Positions 38,719 to 48,181 of a stretch of 64,000 nucleotides of DNA are shown here, piece after piece. The DNA comes from Shewanella seohaensis (GTDB lineage Bacteria > Pseudomonadota > Gammaproteobacteria > Enterobacterales > Shewanellaceae). The stretch is from the NCBI RefSeq assembly GCF_025449215.1, contig NZ_CP104900.1, positions 1,116,001 through 1,180,000 on the forward strand. The letters are read 5' to 3'. Numbering within the stretch: position 1 is the stretch's first letter; every line of letters begins with the position of its first letter. Under the pieces are notes generated by a model. It had not been told where the DNA came from. It did not search any database and saw only the letters and a list, made by a program, of their open reading frames with translations. Made by a program: the position numbers and the translations under genes.

Positions 38719-38751
38719 ATAAAAAAGCACTACCTAGGTAGTGCTTTTTCG
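38719..38751. terminator. Bidirectional terminator between DUF4397 and mltD genes
   Basis: AAAAAAGCACTACC TAGG(T) AGTGCTTTTT is a perfect stem with T runs on both strands between convergent genes. Confidence 0.9.
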
Positions 38752-38763
38752 TCTTGACCGTCT

Positions 38764-40187
38764 TTATTCCGACAGTTTTAGCTCTTGGCCTGGCTTAATA
38801 ATGCTCTTGGCATTGAGCTGGTTCCACTTCATTAAATCCGCGAGCTTCACTTTGTTTTTGCGCGCGATTTTATCTAACGAGTCACCGGACTTTACCTTGT
38901 ATGTGCTGGCTTTCGCGGCGGGCTTGTCAGCGGTTTTACTGCTGGTTTTAGCCTTAGCCGATTGAGATGTTGTTTGAGCTTTGCTCTGTTTTGGCGTCTC
39001 GCTCGAGGCGTTATCTTCGCTTGTCATCGGCGTTAACAGGGTTAACTCTTGGCCGATTTTAATTCTATCGGAGCTGAGGTTGTTTGCCTGCTTTAACTCT
39101 TTGACTGAGATATCAAATTTCGCAGCAATTGTGCCTAGGCTATCGCCGGATTTCACAATATAACTTTGGCTGTCGTAATGTTTTTGCGCGGACAGCTGGT
39201 GCTGATTCTCTTGATATTGGCCGATGTTTTCAATCGGCAGGGCGATTTGGTATTTGCCCTTACTTGGGATCACGCTTTGGCGATAACCAGGGTTATAGGT
39301 TTTAAACTCCGCCTTAGTGAGTCCCGCAGCATTGGCGATTTGACTGAGTTCAACGCCGTTAGGAGCAGGTAAACGCTCTAAAAATGGGCGGTTGGCAATC
39401 GGCATCACCTTGAGATTGTAATGGCTAGGTGCGCGGATAATTTGAATAAAGGCGAGCCATTTAGGCACGGTTTGCACTTGGCGAGCCGGAATATTCAGCG
39501 ACCAGAAATCCGTGGGTCTGCCTTTCGCTTTGTTTCTATCGATAGCGGCTTTGATCACTAGCTCGCCACTGTTATAACCCGCAACGGCGTTGATCCAGTC
39601 GTTACCTAAGGTGTCGTGCAAGTGCTGTAAATAGTCGAGCACGGCATCGGTCGAGGCCAGTGCATCTTTACGGCCATCGTAGGCCGAGTTGATGGTTAGG
39701 CCAAAATTACGTCCCGTCGCAGGGATCATTTGCCAGAGCCCGGCGGGGCCATTTGCCTGAGCGAGCGGGTTATAACCACTCTCAACAATCGGCAGGAGTG
39801 CCAGTTCGAGCGGCATATTGCGGGCTTCGAGTTGGCTGACAATATAGTATAAAAATGGCTCGGCGCGCTGGGTCACCTGAGTCATAAACTTTTGCTTATC
39901 ATCGAAAAAGTTACGCTGTTTGCGGACTTCGGCATCGTCATGTACATCAATGGTGCGGGCGTGTTGGATTTTTCCCACACATCGGCGTAACGCTCGTCGA
40001 TAACTTCCGTTTCAACATGCTGAGGTTGTGCTGTTTCTTCACTATTGCCCTGGGCGTCTGGCATGGTTGCAGCGTATTCCGTAGGCGACGTTTGCGCCGA
40101 CGTGGTTGCGCAGCCGCTTAGCTGGCCCATCAAGATGGCGACCACGAGCGCAGCTAAGGCATGGGGTTGGCGAAAGGTTTTCCGCAT
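38764..40187 (-). pseudogene. mltD: Membrane-bound lytic murein transglycosylase D, MltD (frameshifted as read)
   Basis: A lipoprotein signal (ALVVAILMGQLSGC) leads into a lytic transglycosylase domain with the catalytic glutamate in [13 protein letters not shown] and the motif [18 protein letters not shown]. Two C-terminal LysM domains follow ([16 protein letters not shown] and [16 protein letters not shown]), separated by a Ser/Lys-rich linker. It cleaves peptidoglycan glycan strands. The frame breaks in YADVWEK at the plus-strand T run 39969-39973. One more T gives [20 protein letters not shown] and a continuous protein of about 474 residues. ATG 40187 with ACAGGACAATC is the start. Confidence 0.85.
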
Positions 40188-40343
40188 GATTGTCCTGTAA
40201 TCTGTAATGACTTGGTATTCCATGATTTGGCACATGCTAATCTGTTTTCGCATTTGTGAATAGCTTTGCTTAAAATTTGACCGCGTTAGTTACGTTTAGC
40301 TTTAGCGCTAAATACGCTAAGATAGCGGCGGTTTTTTATTGCA

Positions 40344-41684
40344 GTGGATGAGAGTGTGCAGACGTTAGCGCAGTTAAAAGCGGGACAATTACAAGGGGTT
40401 ACCCGTTTACAGTTGGTTGAAAATTTAACCGAGTTTCCGCGGGAGATCTTCGATTTAGCCGATACCCTTGAGATCCTCGACTTATCCAATAACCAGCTCA
40501 GTTCACTGCCCGACGATTTACATCGCTTAACTCAGTTGAAGATTTTATTTGCTTCCAATAACCGCTTTGAAGTGCTGCCCGAAGTGTTAGGTCAGTGCCC
40601 CAAACTGGAGATGATTGGCTTTAAGGCGAATCAAATTCGTTCGGTTCCTGAGGCGTCATTGCCCTTGCATACCCGCTGGTTGATCTTAACGGATAACCAA
40701 ATAACCGCCTTGCCCGAACGTATGGGGCAGTTGTATCGCCTGCAAAAATTAGCCTTAGCGGGCAATCGGTTAACCTCGCTGCCAGCATCCATGGCCCAAT
40801 GCCATAACCTAGAGCTAGTGCGTTTATCGGCAAATGCTTTAGCCGCGCTGCCGAGTTGGTTGCTTAAGCTGCCTAAACTCACTTGGCTGGCGTTTGCGGG
40901 CAATCCCTTTAGCCATTCGCTAGTCGACCCCCATGCCGATGTGGCCAGTGTACCCAATGTGTCATTAGCGGATATCGCCCTCGGTGACAAATTGGGTGAG
41001 GGCGCCTCGGGTATTATTTATCAGGGGCGTTGGTTAAATTCTGCGATGGTTGCCGCCACGGGGACTGAGCAGATTGCGGTGAAATTATTTAAGGGCGAGG
41101 TGACCAGTGATGGTTACCCTGCCGATGAGTTGGATTGTTGTTTAACCACGGGCGAGCATCCAAATCTCATCAAGGTCTTAGCGCATATCAGTCAGAAGGA
41201 TCAGCTAGGGCTAGTGATGGCGTTAATCCCCCAAGGTTTTTCTAACTTAGGTTTACCGCCCTCACTCGAAACCTGCACCCGCGATACCTTTAAGGCGGGC
41301 ACCGAATTCAGCCTTAAGGGCATAGTTAAGATAGCCTTGCAGTTGGCCGAGACTCTCGCGCATATGCACGCCCAGCAAATCAGCCATGGGGATGTGTATG
41401 CGCACAATATGATGATTAATCGGCAGATGGCGCTATTGTTCGGTGACTTTGGTGCCGCTTCAAACTTGGCCAAGCTATCCCAATCAGAGCGAGAGGCGAT
41501 GGAGGCCATAGAGGTGCGGGCTCTGGGCTGTTTGATTGATGATTTGTTGCCCTTCGCTAATCGTTTTGAGGACGAGGTGCTGCACGCACAGCTGCTGCAG
41601 CTAAAAGAGCAATGTATGCAGGCCGACTTCGCCAGTCGCCCACGTTTTAGTGAGGCGGCCAAGTCATTAGCGGCACTGAGCTAA
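40344..41684 (+). CDS. Leucine-rich-repeat protein kinase
   Basis: A 446-residue fusion of leucine-rich repeats and a Ser/Thr-kinase-like domain. Residues ~20-195 carry about seven LRR units of the form LxxLDLSNNQLSSLP. The kinase follows: glycine loop LGEGASGIIYQG, VAIK-type lysine K247 in IAVKLFKG, catalytic HGD in place of HRD with D350 in HGDVYAHNMM, and DFG with D368 in LFGDFGAAS. All three key residues are present, so activity is plausible. No signal peptide or membrane helix is seen; it is probably cytosolic. It is divergent from mltD and upstream of a 33-aa ORF and a SEL1-repeat protein. Start GTG 40344. Its targets are unknown. Confidence 0.85.
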   Translation: MDESVQTLAQLKAGQLQGVTRLQLVENLTEFPREIFDLADTLEILDLSNNQLSSLPDDLHRLTQLKILFASNNRFEVLPEVLGQCPKLEMIGFKANQIRSVPEASLPLHTRWLILTDNQITALPERMGQLYRLQKLALAGNRLTSLPASMAQCHNLELVRLSANALAALPSWLLKLPKLTWLAFAGNPFSHSLVDPHADVASVPNVSLADIALGDKLGEGASGIIYQGRWLNSAMVAATGTEQIAVKLFKGEVTSDGYPADELDCCLTTGEHPNLIKVLAHISQKDQLGLVMALIPQGFSNLGLPPSLETCTRDTFKAGTEFSLKGIVKIALQLAETLAHMHAQQISHGDVYAHNMMINRQMALLFGDFGAASNLAKLSQSEREAMEAIEVRALGCLIDDLLPFANRFEDEVLHAQLLQLKEQCMQADFASRPRFSEAAKSLAALS

Positions 41685-41699
41685 GCTCACACTGGCATT

Positions 41700-41801
41700 A
41701 TGCCTAAAACAACAAGGGTGGTTCCATTGGTGAAAACCGATGTAGAGACATTAAAGCAAGGGCGATGGTATCTCATCAGCAATGGAGAGCTGGCATTATG
41801 A
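41700..41801 (+). CDS. Small 33-residue ORF between the kinase and SEL1 genes
   Basis: ATG 41700 opens a frame that ends TGA at 41799-41801, overlapping the ATG of the SEL1-repeat gene (41798) as ATGA. The peptide begins MPKTTRVVPLV and ends RWYLISNGELAL. Overlap of stop and start suggests translational coupling: the short ORF could regulate or simply lead into the next gene. The phrase CTGGCATTATG stands at both start codons. Coding status is not proven; no strong ribosome site precedes 41700. Confidence 0.4.
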   Translation: MPKTTRVVPLVKTDVETLKQGRWYLISNGELAL

Positions 41802-43597
41802 GGTTGATTCCTAAAGTAGCAGTGCTCGGGCAGGGCCTTACCCTGAGCCTCATCTTGAGTTTAAGCCTAATGAACTCTGCGCCAGCTTGGGCGGGCTGGT
41901 GGGATAACCTGTGGCTACAGGAGTTACCCGTTGACCAAACTAAGCCGCCAAAGACTGCGCAACGCTTCGAGTTTACGGGAACCTTACCCGCCCACACCCA
42001 GCTCGAATTAGTAGGTTATTACACTTCCTCTGTGTGTACCCGCAAAGAAATCCGTTTCCCAAATGGTGATATTGCCAACCCCTATCGCGCCACGCTGAAT
42101 AAGAGTTCGGTTTTGCGACAGACCCTGGATACGACCGATAATGCCAAACCTTTCAATCTGACGTTAGCCCTACAAGGGGGCGGAGATTGCGATTGGCAAT
42201 TGGAGGATTTAGTCCTCGACCTTACCCTGCAGCCAAGTCATCCCATCTGGCAAAAGATTAAGTCATTAAAAGATGACTATTTACATACGTCACCGCTATT
42301 AACATCAAGCGAACCTGCGACCAAAGCCTCGCCCCATGATGGCTTTTATTTGAGTCAGGAGCTGACTATCGAGCCCGTGCTTGCTGGCAGCGAAGAAGAT
42401 ACCAATCTGGTTGCGCCGTTGCCGCTTAGCCTCAATCCCGTGTATTACCCTGTGGTGATTTACAGCCCCAAGACCGACAGCCCCTTTGAGGTAAAGCTTA
42501 AGAGTAATCTGCAATCGAGCAGCCGTTTATGGTCAAGCGCGGCGACACAAATGGTGCGATTCGATAAACAACCAGTGCTGCGGGTGCAGTTTAATCCTGA
42601 AATTCTGCCAGATTATCAAGTGAATGTGTGGCGTCAGCCTGAGCATATCTCGGTTCATTATCCCGATGGCACTGAGTATCATTATCCGCGCGGGGACGTT
42701 CATCTATATGCCTATGGTAAGCCTGAATCTATGCTCAATACCTTAAGTGAGAGCCGCAAGGCCGAAGATAAGCGATTGTTAGCACACATCTATTGGGCTG
42801 GTCATGCGCTGGCGAAGGATGAAGAAAAAGCACGCAAATACTACCGAGAGGCGGCCGAGGGCGATGACTTGATTGCTATTCAGTGGATGCAATCACAGGC
42901 AGCCTATGTGGGCGAGGTTGAGCAGAGCCGTTATTGGCTACAACGCGCGGCAAGGCTTGGGGATGTCGAGGCCAAGTTGGAACTTATTCGTCAGCCATTT
43001 GAGACCATACTGCAAGGCAAACAGAATACGGCCGAGGCGAAAAGCGTCCAAGACAGCGCTTGGCAACAGTTAAATCAGCTGGTTAATCAAGGTGTTCCCG
43101 AGGCCATGAGTATGATGGCGCTGTACCAAGCATTGCCTTGGTCGCCCTACCATGATGCAACGGCAGCGTTAACTCACTATCGTATGAGTGTGCAGGCTGA
43201 TCCAGCCTTAGCCCATAGCGCCGCCAGTGATTACTATTATTTGCTCGAGGATTTTGAACAAAGCCAAGAGTTTTGGCAGATTGCCGCCGAGCGCGACCTC
43301 TATGTTGTCGCTGAATATGCGGATATTCTGTTAAAACCCGACACGCGTGATGCGCATCAAGCGCGCATCTGGCTCGAAAAAGTGGTTTCGCAGGGCGATA
43401 AACAAGGCATGCAGCGGGATGTGTTGGGGCGTGCCTATTTTCAGCTTGCGAGCCTACTCGATACGGGCGAAGGTGGCGGCGTTGAGCCAGAGCGCGCCCT
43501 TGCGCTCTATCAGCACAGCATTGAACTGGCTAAATCCTTTACGAATGATTACGAAGCTAAGGCCAAGGCAAGAGTACAAGCGCTTGAAAAGCTTTGA
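41798..43597 (+). CDS. Secreted protein with C-terminal SEL1/TPR-like repeats
   Basis: A protein of about 599 residues. A signal peptide is near residues 1-32 (LTLSLILSLSLMNSAPAWA). Residues ~33-300 are a beta-rich domain of no family I recognise. From about residue 310 there are SEL1/TPR-like helical pairs (LAHIYWAGHALAKDEEKARKYYREAAEG, SRYWLQRAARLGDVEAK, ALALYQHSIELAK). Such repeats bind protein partners. ATG 41798 behind GGAGAGCTGGCATT is chosen; the 41765 frame is just run-in. It follows the LRR-kinase and the coupled 33-aa ORF, so the three may be one unit, though kinase and secreted protein would act in different compartments. Confidence 0.75.
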   Translation: MRLIPKVAVLGQGLTLSLILSLSLMNSAPAWAGWWDNLWLQELPVDQTKPPKTAQRFEFTGTLPAHTQLELVGYYTSSVCTRKEIRFPNGDIANPYRATLNKSSVLRQTLDTTDNAKPFNLTLALQGGGDCDWQLEDLVLDLTLQPSHPIWQKIKSLKDDYLHTSPLLTSSEPATKASPHDGFYLSQELTIEPVLAGSEEDTNLVAPLPLSLNPVYYPVVIYSPKTDSPFEVKLKSNLQSSSRLWSSAATQMVRFDKQPVLRVQFNPEILPDYQVNVWRQPEHISVHYPDGTEYHYPRGDVHLYAYGKPESMLNTLSESRKAEDKRLLAHIYWAGHALAKDEEKARKYYREAAEGDDLIAIQWMQSQAAYVGEVEQSRYWLQRAARLGDVEAKLELIRQPFETILQGKQNTAEAKSVQDSAWQQLNQLVNQGVPEAMSMMALYQALPWSPYHDATAALTHYRMSVQADPALAHSAASDYYYLLEDFEQSQEFWQIAAERDLYVVAEYADILLKPDTRDAHQARIWLEKVVSQGDKQGMQRDVLGRAYFQLASLLDTGEGGGVEPERALALYQHSIELAKSFTNDYEAKAKARVQALEKL

Positions 43598-43759
43598 GAG
43601 TCATGCCAGTTTTAGTGTTTGAACTTGGGATAGTCTAGCCCTATCGTGGCTATGATTATCGATTTATCCCCATATCCAACTATGCCTGAAATGGCTGCTA
43701 ACCAGCAGTGAAGACCGCCTTGTTAGCGGCAGTACTCTGTATTCTCCTAGGAGCACGTT

Positions 43760-44757
43760 ATGTCCGAATTACCCCATGATTACACGCATATTTATCTTGA
43801 GCAGCCTGGCGAGCCTGAGGTGATGCAGCTGACACGCTCGCCATTGCCCGTACCGAGTGCTGGCCAAGTCTTGATTCGTAACCGCGCAGCCGGGGTGAAT
43901 GGACCCGATATCAAACAAAGGATGGGAATGTATCCACCACCACCTGGGGCATCGCCGATTATTGGGCTGGAAGTCGCGGGGAGATCTGCGCCTTGGGCGA
44001 CGGCGTGACTCAATGGCAGTTAGGAGATAAGGTTTGTGCTTTAGTGCCCGGCGGTGGCTACGGCGAGTACACCTTAACCTATGCTGAGCATTGTTTACCT
44101 ATTCCACAGGGCTTTTCTGAGGTGCAAGCGGCGGCGCTGCCCGAAACCTTTTTCACTGTGTGGGGCAACCTCTTTATGCGCGCGGGACTCAAGGCGGGTG
44201 AAACCGTGTTGATCCACGGTGGCTCGGGTGGCATTGGCAGCACGGCGATTTCCCTCGCTAAGCATCTTGGTGCGACCGTGATTGCGACCACGGGGCAGGA
44301 TGCCAAGCGCGACTATTGCGCCGGATTAGGCGCCCATTTAGTGGTGAACTACAACACCCAGAACTTCGTGGAAGAAGTCATGGCCTTTACTCAAGGCAAG
44401 GGTGTCAATGTGGTGTTTGATATTGCTGGTGGCGACTTTATCAACTTGAATCTTCAAGCATTAGCGCTAGATGGCCGCATGGTGTCAGTGTCGACCCAAC
44501 GTAGCGGTAAGGCTGAGGTGAACATTCTGCAGTTGATGGCCAAACGTATTGTGTGGACGGGATCGACCTTAAGACCGCAGAGCGTTGCGGCAAAAGCCGA
44601 AATCGCCAAGCAATTACGTGAGCAGGTTTGGCCTTTGCTCGATAGTCAGCAAATCGTGCCGCATATCTGTGCCACCTTTCCACTGGCCGAGGCGGCCAAG
44701 GCCCATGCGCTGATGCAGTCGGGAGAACATAGGGGCAAAGTCGTATTAACCTTGTGA
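43760..44757 (+). pseudogene. Zinc-independent NAD(P)H quinone oxidoreductase, PIG3-like (frameshifted as read)
   Basis: A medium-chain dehydrogenase/reductase lacking zinc ligands. The N part has YIYLEQPGEPEVMQL and GQVLIRNRAAGVNGPDIKQRMGMYPPPPGASP, as in PIG3-type quinone reductases. The Rossmann motif is VLIHGGSGGIGSTAISLAKHLG. The frame breaks after GLEVAG at the G run 43978-43981. A fifth G gives VAGEICALGDGVTQWQLGDKVCAL and a continuous protein of about 332 residues. The start follows CTCCTAGGAGCACGTT. It lies alone, downstream of the SEL1 protein. Confidence 0.82.
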
Positions 44758-45078
44758 TCCTACCTAGCTACATCTGTGTAAACGCACTCGCCTCAATCCT
44801 TTGATGGAGGCGGGCTGCCGAATTAAAACTTGCTGTGATGTTTTTTTAGACTAAAGTCGTTAATGACAAAATTTTTAGAGACTTTGGCCGAAATTAATGC
44901 GTAATAAGTGAAAATTTCATGGTATGAGGCATTGATTATCGGAAATATTCTGTAAAAATACCCAGTTGAAAACGTCAGAGACTTTCCGGCGCGATTCGTG
45001 GATCAAAGCAAGCGACGCTTCGCTTATTCAGACTAAAAAACTCATAGTGTATGTGTTGATTTAAGGGTATTGGCATAT
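44758..45078. other. Intergenic region after the quinone oxidoreductase
   Basis: A 321-base gap. A hairpin CGCCTC/GGAGGCG at 44789-44812 without a T run may end the upstream transcript. The rest is AT-rich and likely carries the promoter of the following acidic-protein gene. No gene is seen. Confidence 0.45.
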
Positions 45079-45485
45079 ATGTATAACACAGCAAAGAAAC
45101 AGGTTTGGTATGGTGAGCTGAGAACATCGAAGGGCACCGCGATTGTCGTCCATGACAACCAGCTGCCAGAGGCTTCCCTGGACGAATCTACCTCTACAAT
45201 ACCGAACGTGATGCTATTGTTGAGTATGTAGAAGACATCGTAAAAGTGAACCTACATGACTTAGATGATGCAGCGGTAAAAGCGGCTGAAGCTAAGTTTA
45301 GCGGCGCATGGAAAGCAGCTCGAGCTCAATTTATGGGCAAGCATCAAGCTCGTATCGACCTGAACAATGTCAAAGATTCAGGCCCTGTTCGTAAAGCTAA
45401 GGCTGAAGTTGAGCCTGAAATTGAAACCGATGCCATTGGCGCCGATTTTGATGAAGATTGGGGCGGCGATGATTTCGACGATTAA
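45079..45485 (+). pseudogene. Conserved-looking small acidic protein (frameshifted as read)
   Basis: ATG 45079 begins MYNTAKKQVWYGELRTSKGT and continues to QLPEAS, where the frame is lost at the C run 45176-45178. With a fourth C it continues SPGRIYLYNTERDAIVEYVEDI and VKVNLHDLDDAAVKAAEAKF to the stop at 45485, about 135 residues. The tail is highly acidic (DFDEDWGGDDFDD). The charged-helical middle and acidic tail suggest a nucleic-acid or protein partner, but I do not recognise a family. The tail only superficially resembles that of SSB. It lies alone ahead of convergent galM. Confidence 0.55.
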
Positions 45486-45594
45486 TACTGAGTTTGCCTA
45501 GGGCAAATTTGGTTAGGGTAAGGAATAAATCACTTTATTCCTTACCAGCTTTTCCTTCCTTTATTCGAAAAACTTATCCCCAAACGCATTCATT

Positions 45595-46626
45595 TTAGCC
45601 TTCAATATCAAATTGATAACGGCTGATATGATGGTAGATTTTCCCCGGTACTAACCAAGCGTCATCACCCAGTTGGGGTTGATTAGGCGAGTCAGGCAAT
45701 TTTTGCGGCTCAATACACACGCCCTGATAGGCGTTCAAACTTTGTTGGTTTCGCCCTAGGGTTCCCGCTAAAAAGTTCGCGCAGTAGAGCTGCACACCGG
45801 GCTGATTGGTAAAGACCGTCATGGCGCGACCACTGACGGGACTCGATAGGCAGCCAAAGCGGCGCAGCGCGCCATCGGGATTGTCCAAGAAATAACAATG
45901 ATCATAACCTTGGGTGCTGGCCAGCGTCGGATCTTGAAGTTTATCCCCAAGAGTAATGCCCTGAGTTAAATCGAAAATACTGTTTTTGACCTCGGCAATT
46001 CCCGTAGGCACGCCCACCTCATTCATGGTGAGGTAGCGCGTAGCATCAATTTGCATCCGATGTTGATGATTATTCGGCAGGCCATCGAGGTTGAAGTAGG
46101 AATGCTGCGTCAGACTGACGGGGCAAGGTTTATCCACCGAGGCGAGGATTTCCACATACAGATTATTGGCTGCGAGGCGATAGTCTAACTGGACAGTGCA
46201 ATTGCCTGGGAAACCCATGTCACCATCTGGGCTGACTAACGATAAACGCACACCGTCGGGAAGTTGACCTAAGTGCCAGTTTTTTCGATTAAAACCTTCG
46301 CGGCCACCGTGCAAGCAGTTGCTGGCCTGATTGATATCCAGTTGGTACTCTTGCCCTTGATATTGCATCTTGCCCATCGCAATACGGTTGGCAAAGCGCC
46401 CTGCAATAGCGCCAAGGTGGGCGTTTTGGGTTAGATAATCTTCGGCACTGTCGCAGCCAAGCACGATATTGGCGCGTTGCCCCTGTTTATCGGGCGTCCA
46501 AAGTGAGCGAATAATGCCACCTAAGCTGAGCACTTCTAAGGCGATGATGCCATTGTCTATCCGCACACGTTCGATTTCACCGCCGCGGGGATCGGTCCAA
46601 GGATCTAGTACACTGAAACGCACCAT
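45595..46626 (-). CDS. galM: Aldose 1-epimerase (galactose mutarotase) GalM
   Basis: A 343-residue mutarotase. Catalytic His regions are seen in NCLHGGREGFNRKNW and VSLTQHSYFNLDG, and the C-terminal catalytic Glu region in NAYQGVCIEPQKLPDSPNQP. It interconverts the alpha and beta anomers of galactose or glucose, supplying alpha-galactose to GalK. It follows galK on the same strand, with an imperfect hairpin (46680-46718) between. No galT or galE is present in the window. Confidence 0.93.
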   Translation of the reverse strand: MVRFSVLDPWTDPRGGEIERVRIDNGIIALEVLSLGGIIRSLWTPDKQGQRANIVLGCDSAEDYLTQNAHLGAIAGRFANRIAMGKMQYQGQEYQLDINQASNCLHGGREGFNRKNWHLGQLPDGVRLSLVSPDGDMGFPGNCTVQLDYRLAANNLYVEILASVDKPCPVSLTQHSYFNLDGLPNNHQHRMQIDATRYLTMNEVGVPTGIAEVKNSIFDLTQGITLGDKLQDPTLASTQGYDHCYFLDNPDGALRRFGCLSSPVSGRAMTVFTNQPGVQLYCANFLAGTLGRNQQSLNAYQGVCIEPQKLPDSPNQPQLGDDAWLVPGKIYHHISRYQFDIEG

Positions 46627-46679
46627 TTAGCTTCCCTCTAATGTGATTTAACCGTTTGATTTTGCCTCTTAAAAACAAC

Positions 46680-46718
46680 AAATGCCATAGGATTCAAGGT
46701 TGAATTCGTATGGTATTT
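46680..46718 (-). terminator. Imperfect hairpin between galK and galM
   Basis: AAATGCCATA-GGATTCAA and TTGAATTCG-TATGGTATTT form a long imperfect stem followed on the minus strand by TGTTGTTTTTAAGAGG. It would partly separate galM from galK transcription. Confidence 0.55.
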
Positions 46719-46751
46719 GTCTGGGAGAATGGATTGAGCGTGATTGACGGA

Positions 46752-47896
46752 CTAGCTGTCGATGCGCCCCGCGCCAGCACTTGCCGAGCAGAGATACACA
46801 GTGGCATCGATTCCGGTCTGCTCATAAAATGCATGCTCTACCGCCGAGACCACGGCATCGGTGAGTTCGTGATCCACTAAGGCGACAACACAACCGTCGG
46901 TCATGCGAATGCCACCACGCTCTCCAATCACTTGGCCGACTATGTCCACCAAAGTGTCAAATTCGGGCAGTGTCACCTCAAAATCATCCCGCAGAGATTG
47001 ATGGGACTGTGCCATTAACAAACTGAATTTAGATAGATTATTTTGCTCTAGCGCCCGAGCTGCACTCTGAGTGCGTTTGTTTTCGGTGACGACGTGTTTG
47101 GCGCGGCGATACAGGGTGTCATCCAATTGATCTTTAGCACTTTCGAGCTGGCGCAGGTCGAGGTGGCGCAGGGCATCGAGACCAAAAAGTCGGCAGCCTG
47201 TACGCATTCTTCACGGCGTTGTTGATTTATCGCCGCCAGACGTTGTTTCTCGATATGGGCATCGATAATGATAAGGCTGAGGTTTTCAGGGATCGCAATA
47301 GGCTCGCTATCCAGATCCAGACAATCGATGAGCAAGGCATGATCCGGTTCGCCCATGGCGCAGATCATATGGTCCATAATGCTGCAAGCCGATGAGACAT
47401 AACGATATTCACCGCGCTGTGCGAGTTGTGCTACTGCCATAGGAGATAAATGCAGTTGACTGCTGTCGCTGATGGCGGTGCCAAAGGCGACGACTAAGGC
47501 GCCGGAGGAAGACAGACCTGCGGCTAATGGCACATCGCCGACAACCGCTAAGTCTAACCCTTTGGCGATAAGCCCAGTGTTGGCCATGGCCACAGTTAGG
47601 CCTTTGAGATAATTGACCCAACCATCTTCGGGATTGATTTCGGTGTCTTTACCGAAACTCCATTCCTTGATTTGCCCCGGAAAGGCGTCGGCAACGGCGC
47701 GAAACTTATTGTCCTCTCGGCGCTTAACGGCAATCACAGTATGAAAATTAATGGCGGCGGGCAACACGAAGCCGTCGTTGTAATCCGTATATTCACCGAT
47801 CAAATTAACCCGACCTGGGGCTTGGTATAAATCATCGGCTTTAGTGCCAAAGGTTTGGACAAATAACTTAGTGGCGCGCTGCGCAGGGTTCGACAT
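46752..47896 (-). pseudogene. galK: Galactokinase GalK (frameshifted as read)
   Basis: A GHMP kinase phosphorylating galactose to galactose 1-phosphate. The galactokinase signature GRVNLIGEYTDYNDGFVLP is near residue 33, the ATP loop is GDVPLAAGLSSSGALVVAFG, and the C-terminal GHMP motif is IGERGGIRMTDGCVVALV. The frame breaks in CVQAADF at the plus-strand A run 47184-47188. One more A (T on the coding strand) gives ADFFGLDALRHLDLRQLE and a continuous protein of about 381 residues, the standard length. ATG 47896 is preferred to 47917. It lies upstream of galM on the same strand. Confidence 0.88.
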
Positions 47897-48111
47897 GCTG
47901 AGAAGACTTCCAAACAAGCTGAGCTAAATTGCGTTCTTGTCTTCGATTTATATCATGACTAACTCGGCCTTGTAACTGAGATTTTGTAGGGTATAGACGA
48001 TAGTCTCGTTAGGGAAAATCGATACAGAACAATCAACCGATTAGTTCTGTCTAGCGAATCATTGCAATTAGTTGATTTTAATTGTTTTTAACATTTTAAG
48101 GGGAGAGGTAA

Positions 48112-48143
48112 GTTGGCTCAGGAGGTTTGATTTCCTGAGCCAA
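48112..48143 (-). terminator. Inverted repeat beyond the CPA2 antiporter gene
   Basis: GTTGGCTCAGGA and TCCTGAGCCAAC pair over an 8-base loop, about 40 bases past the antiporter stop. The T run is weak, so it is a probable terminator only. Confidence 0.55.
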
Positions 48144-48181
48144 CATCAGCCTAAATAAGATGATTTTTATTCAAGGCTAGA

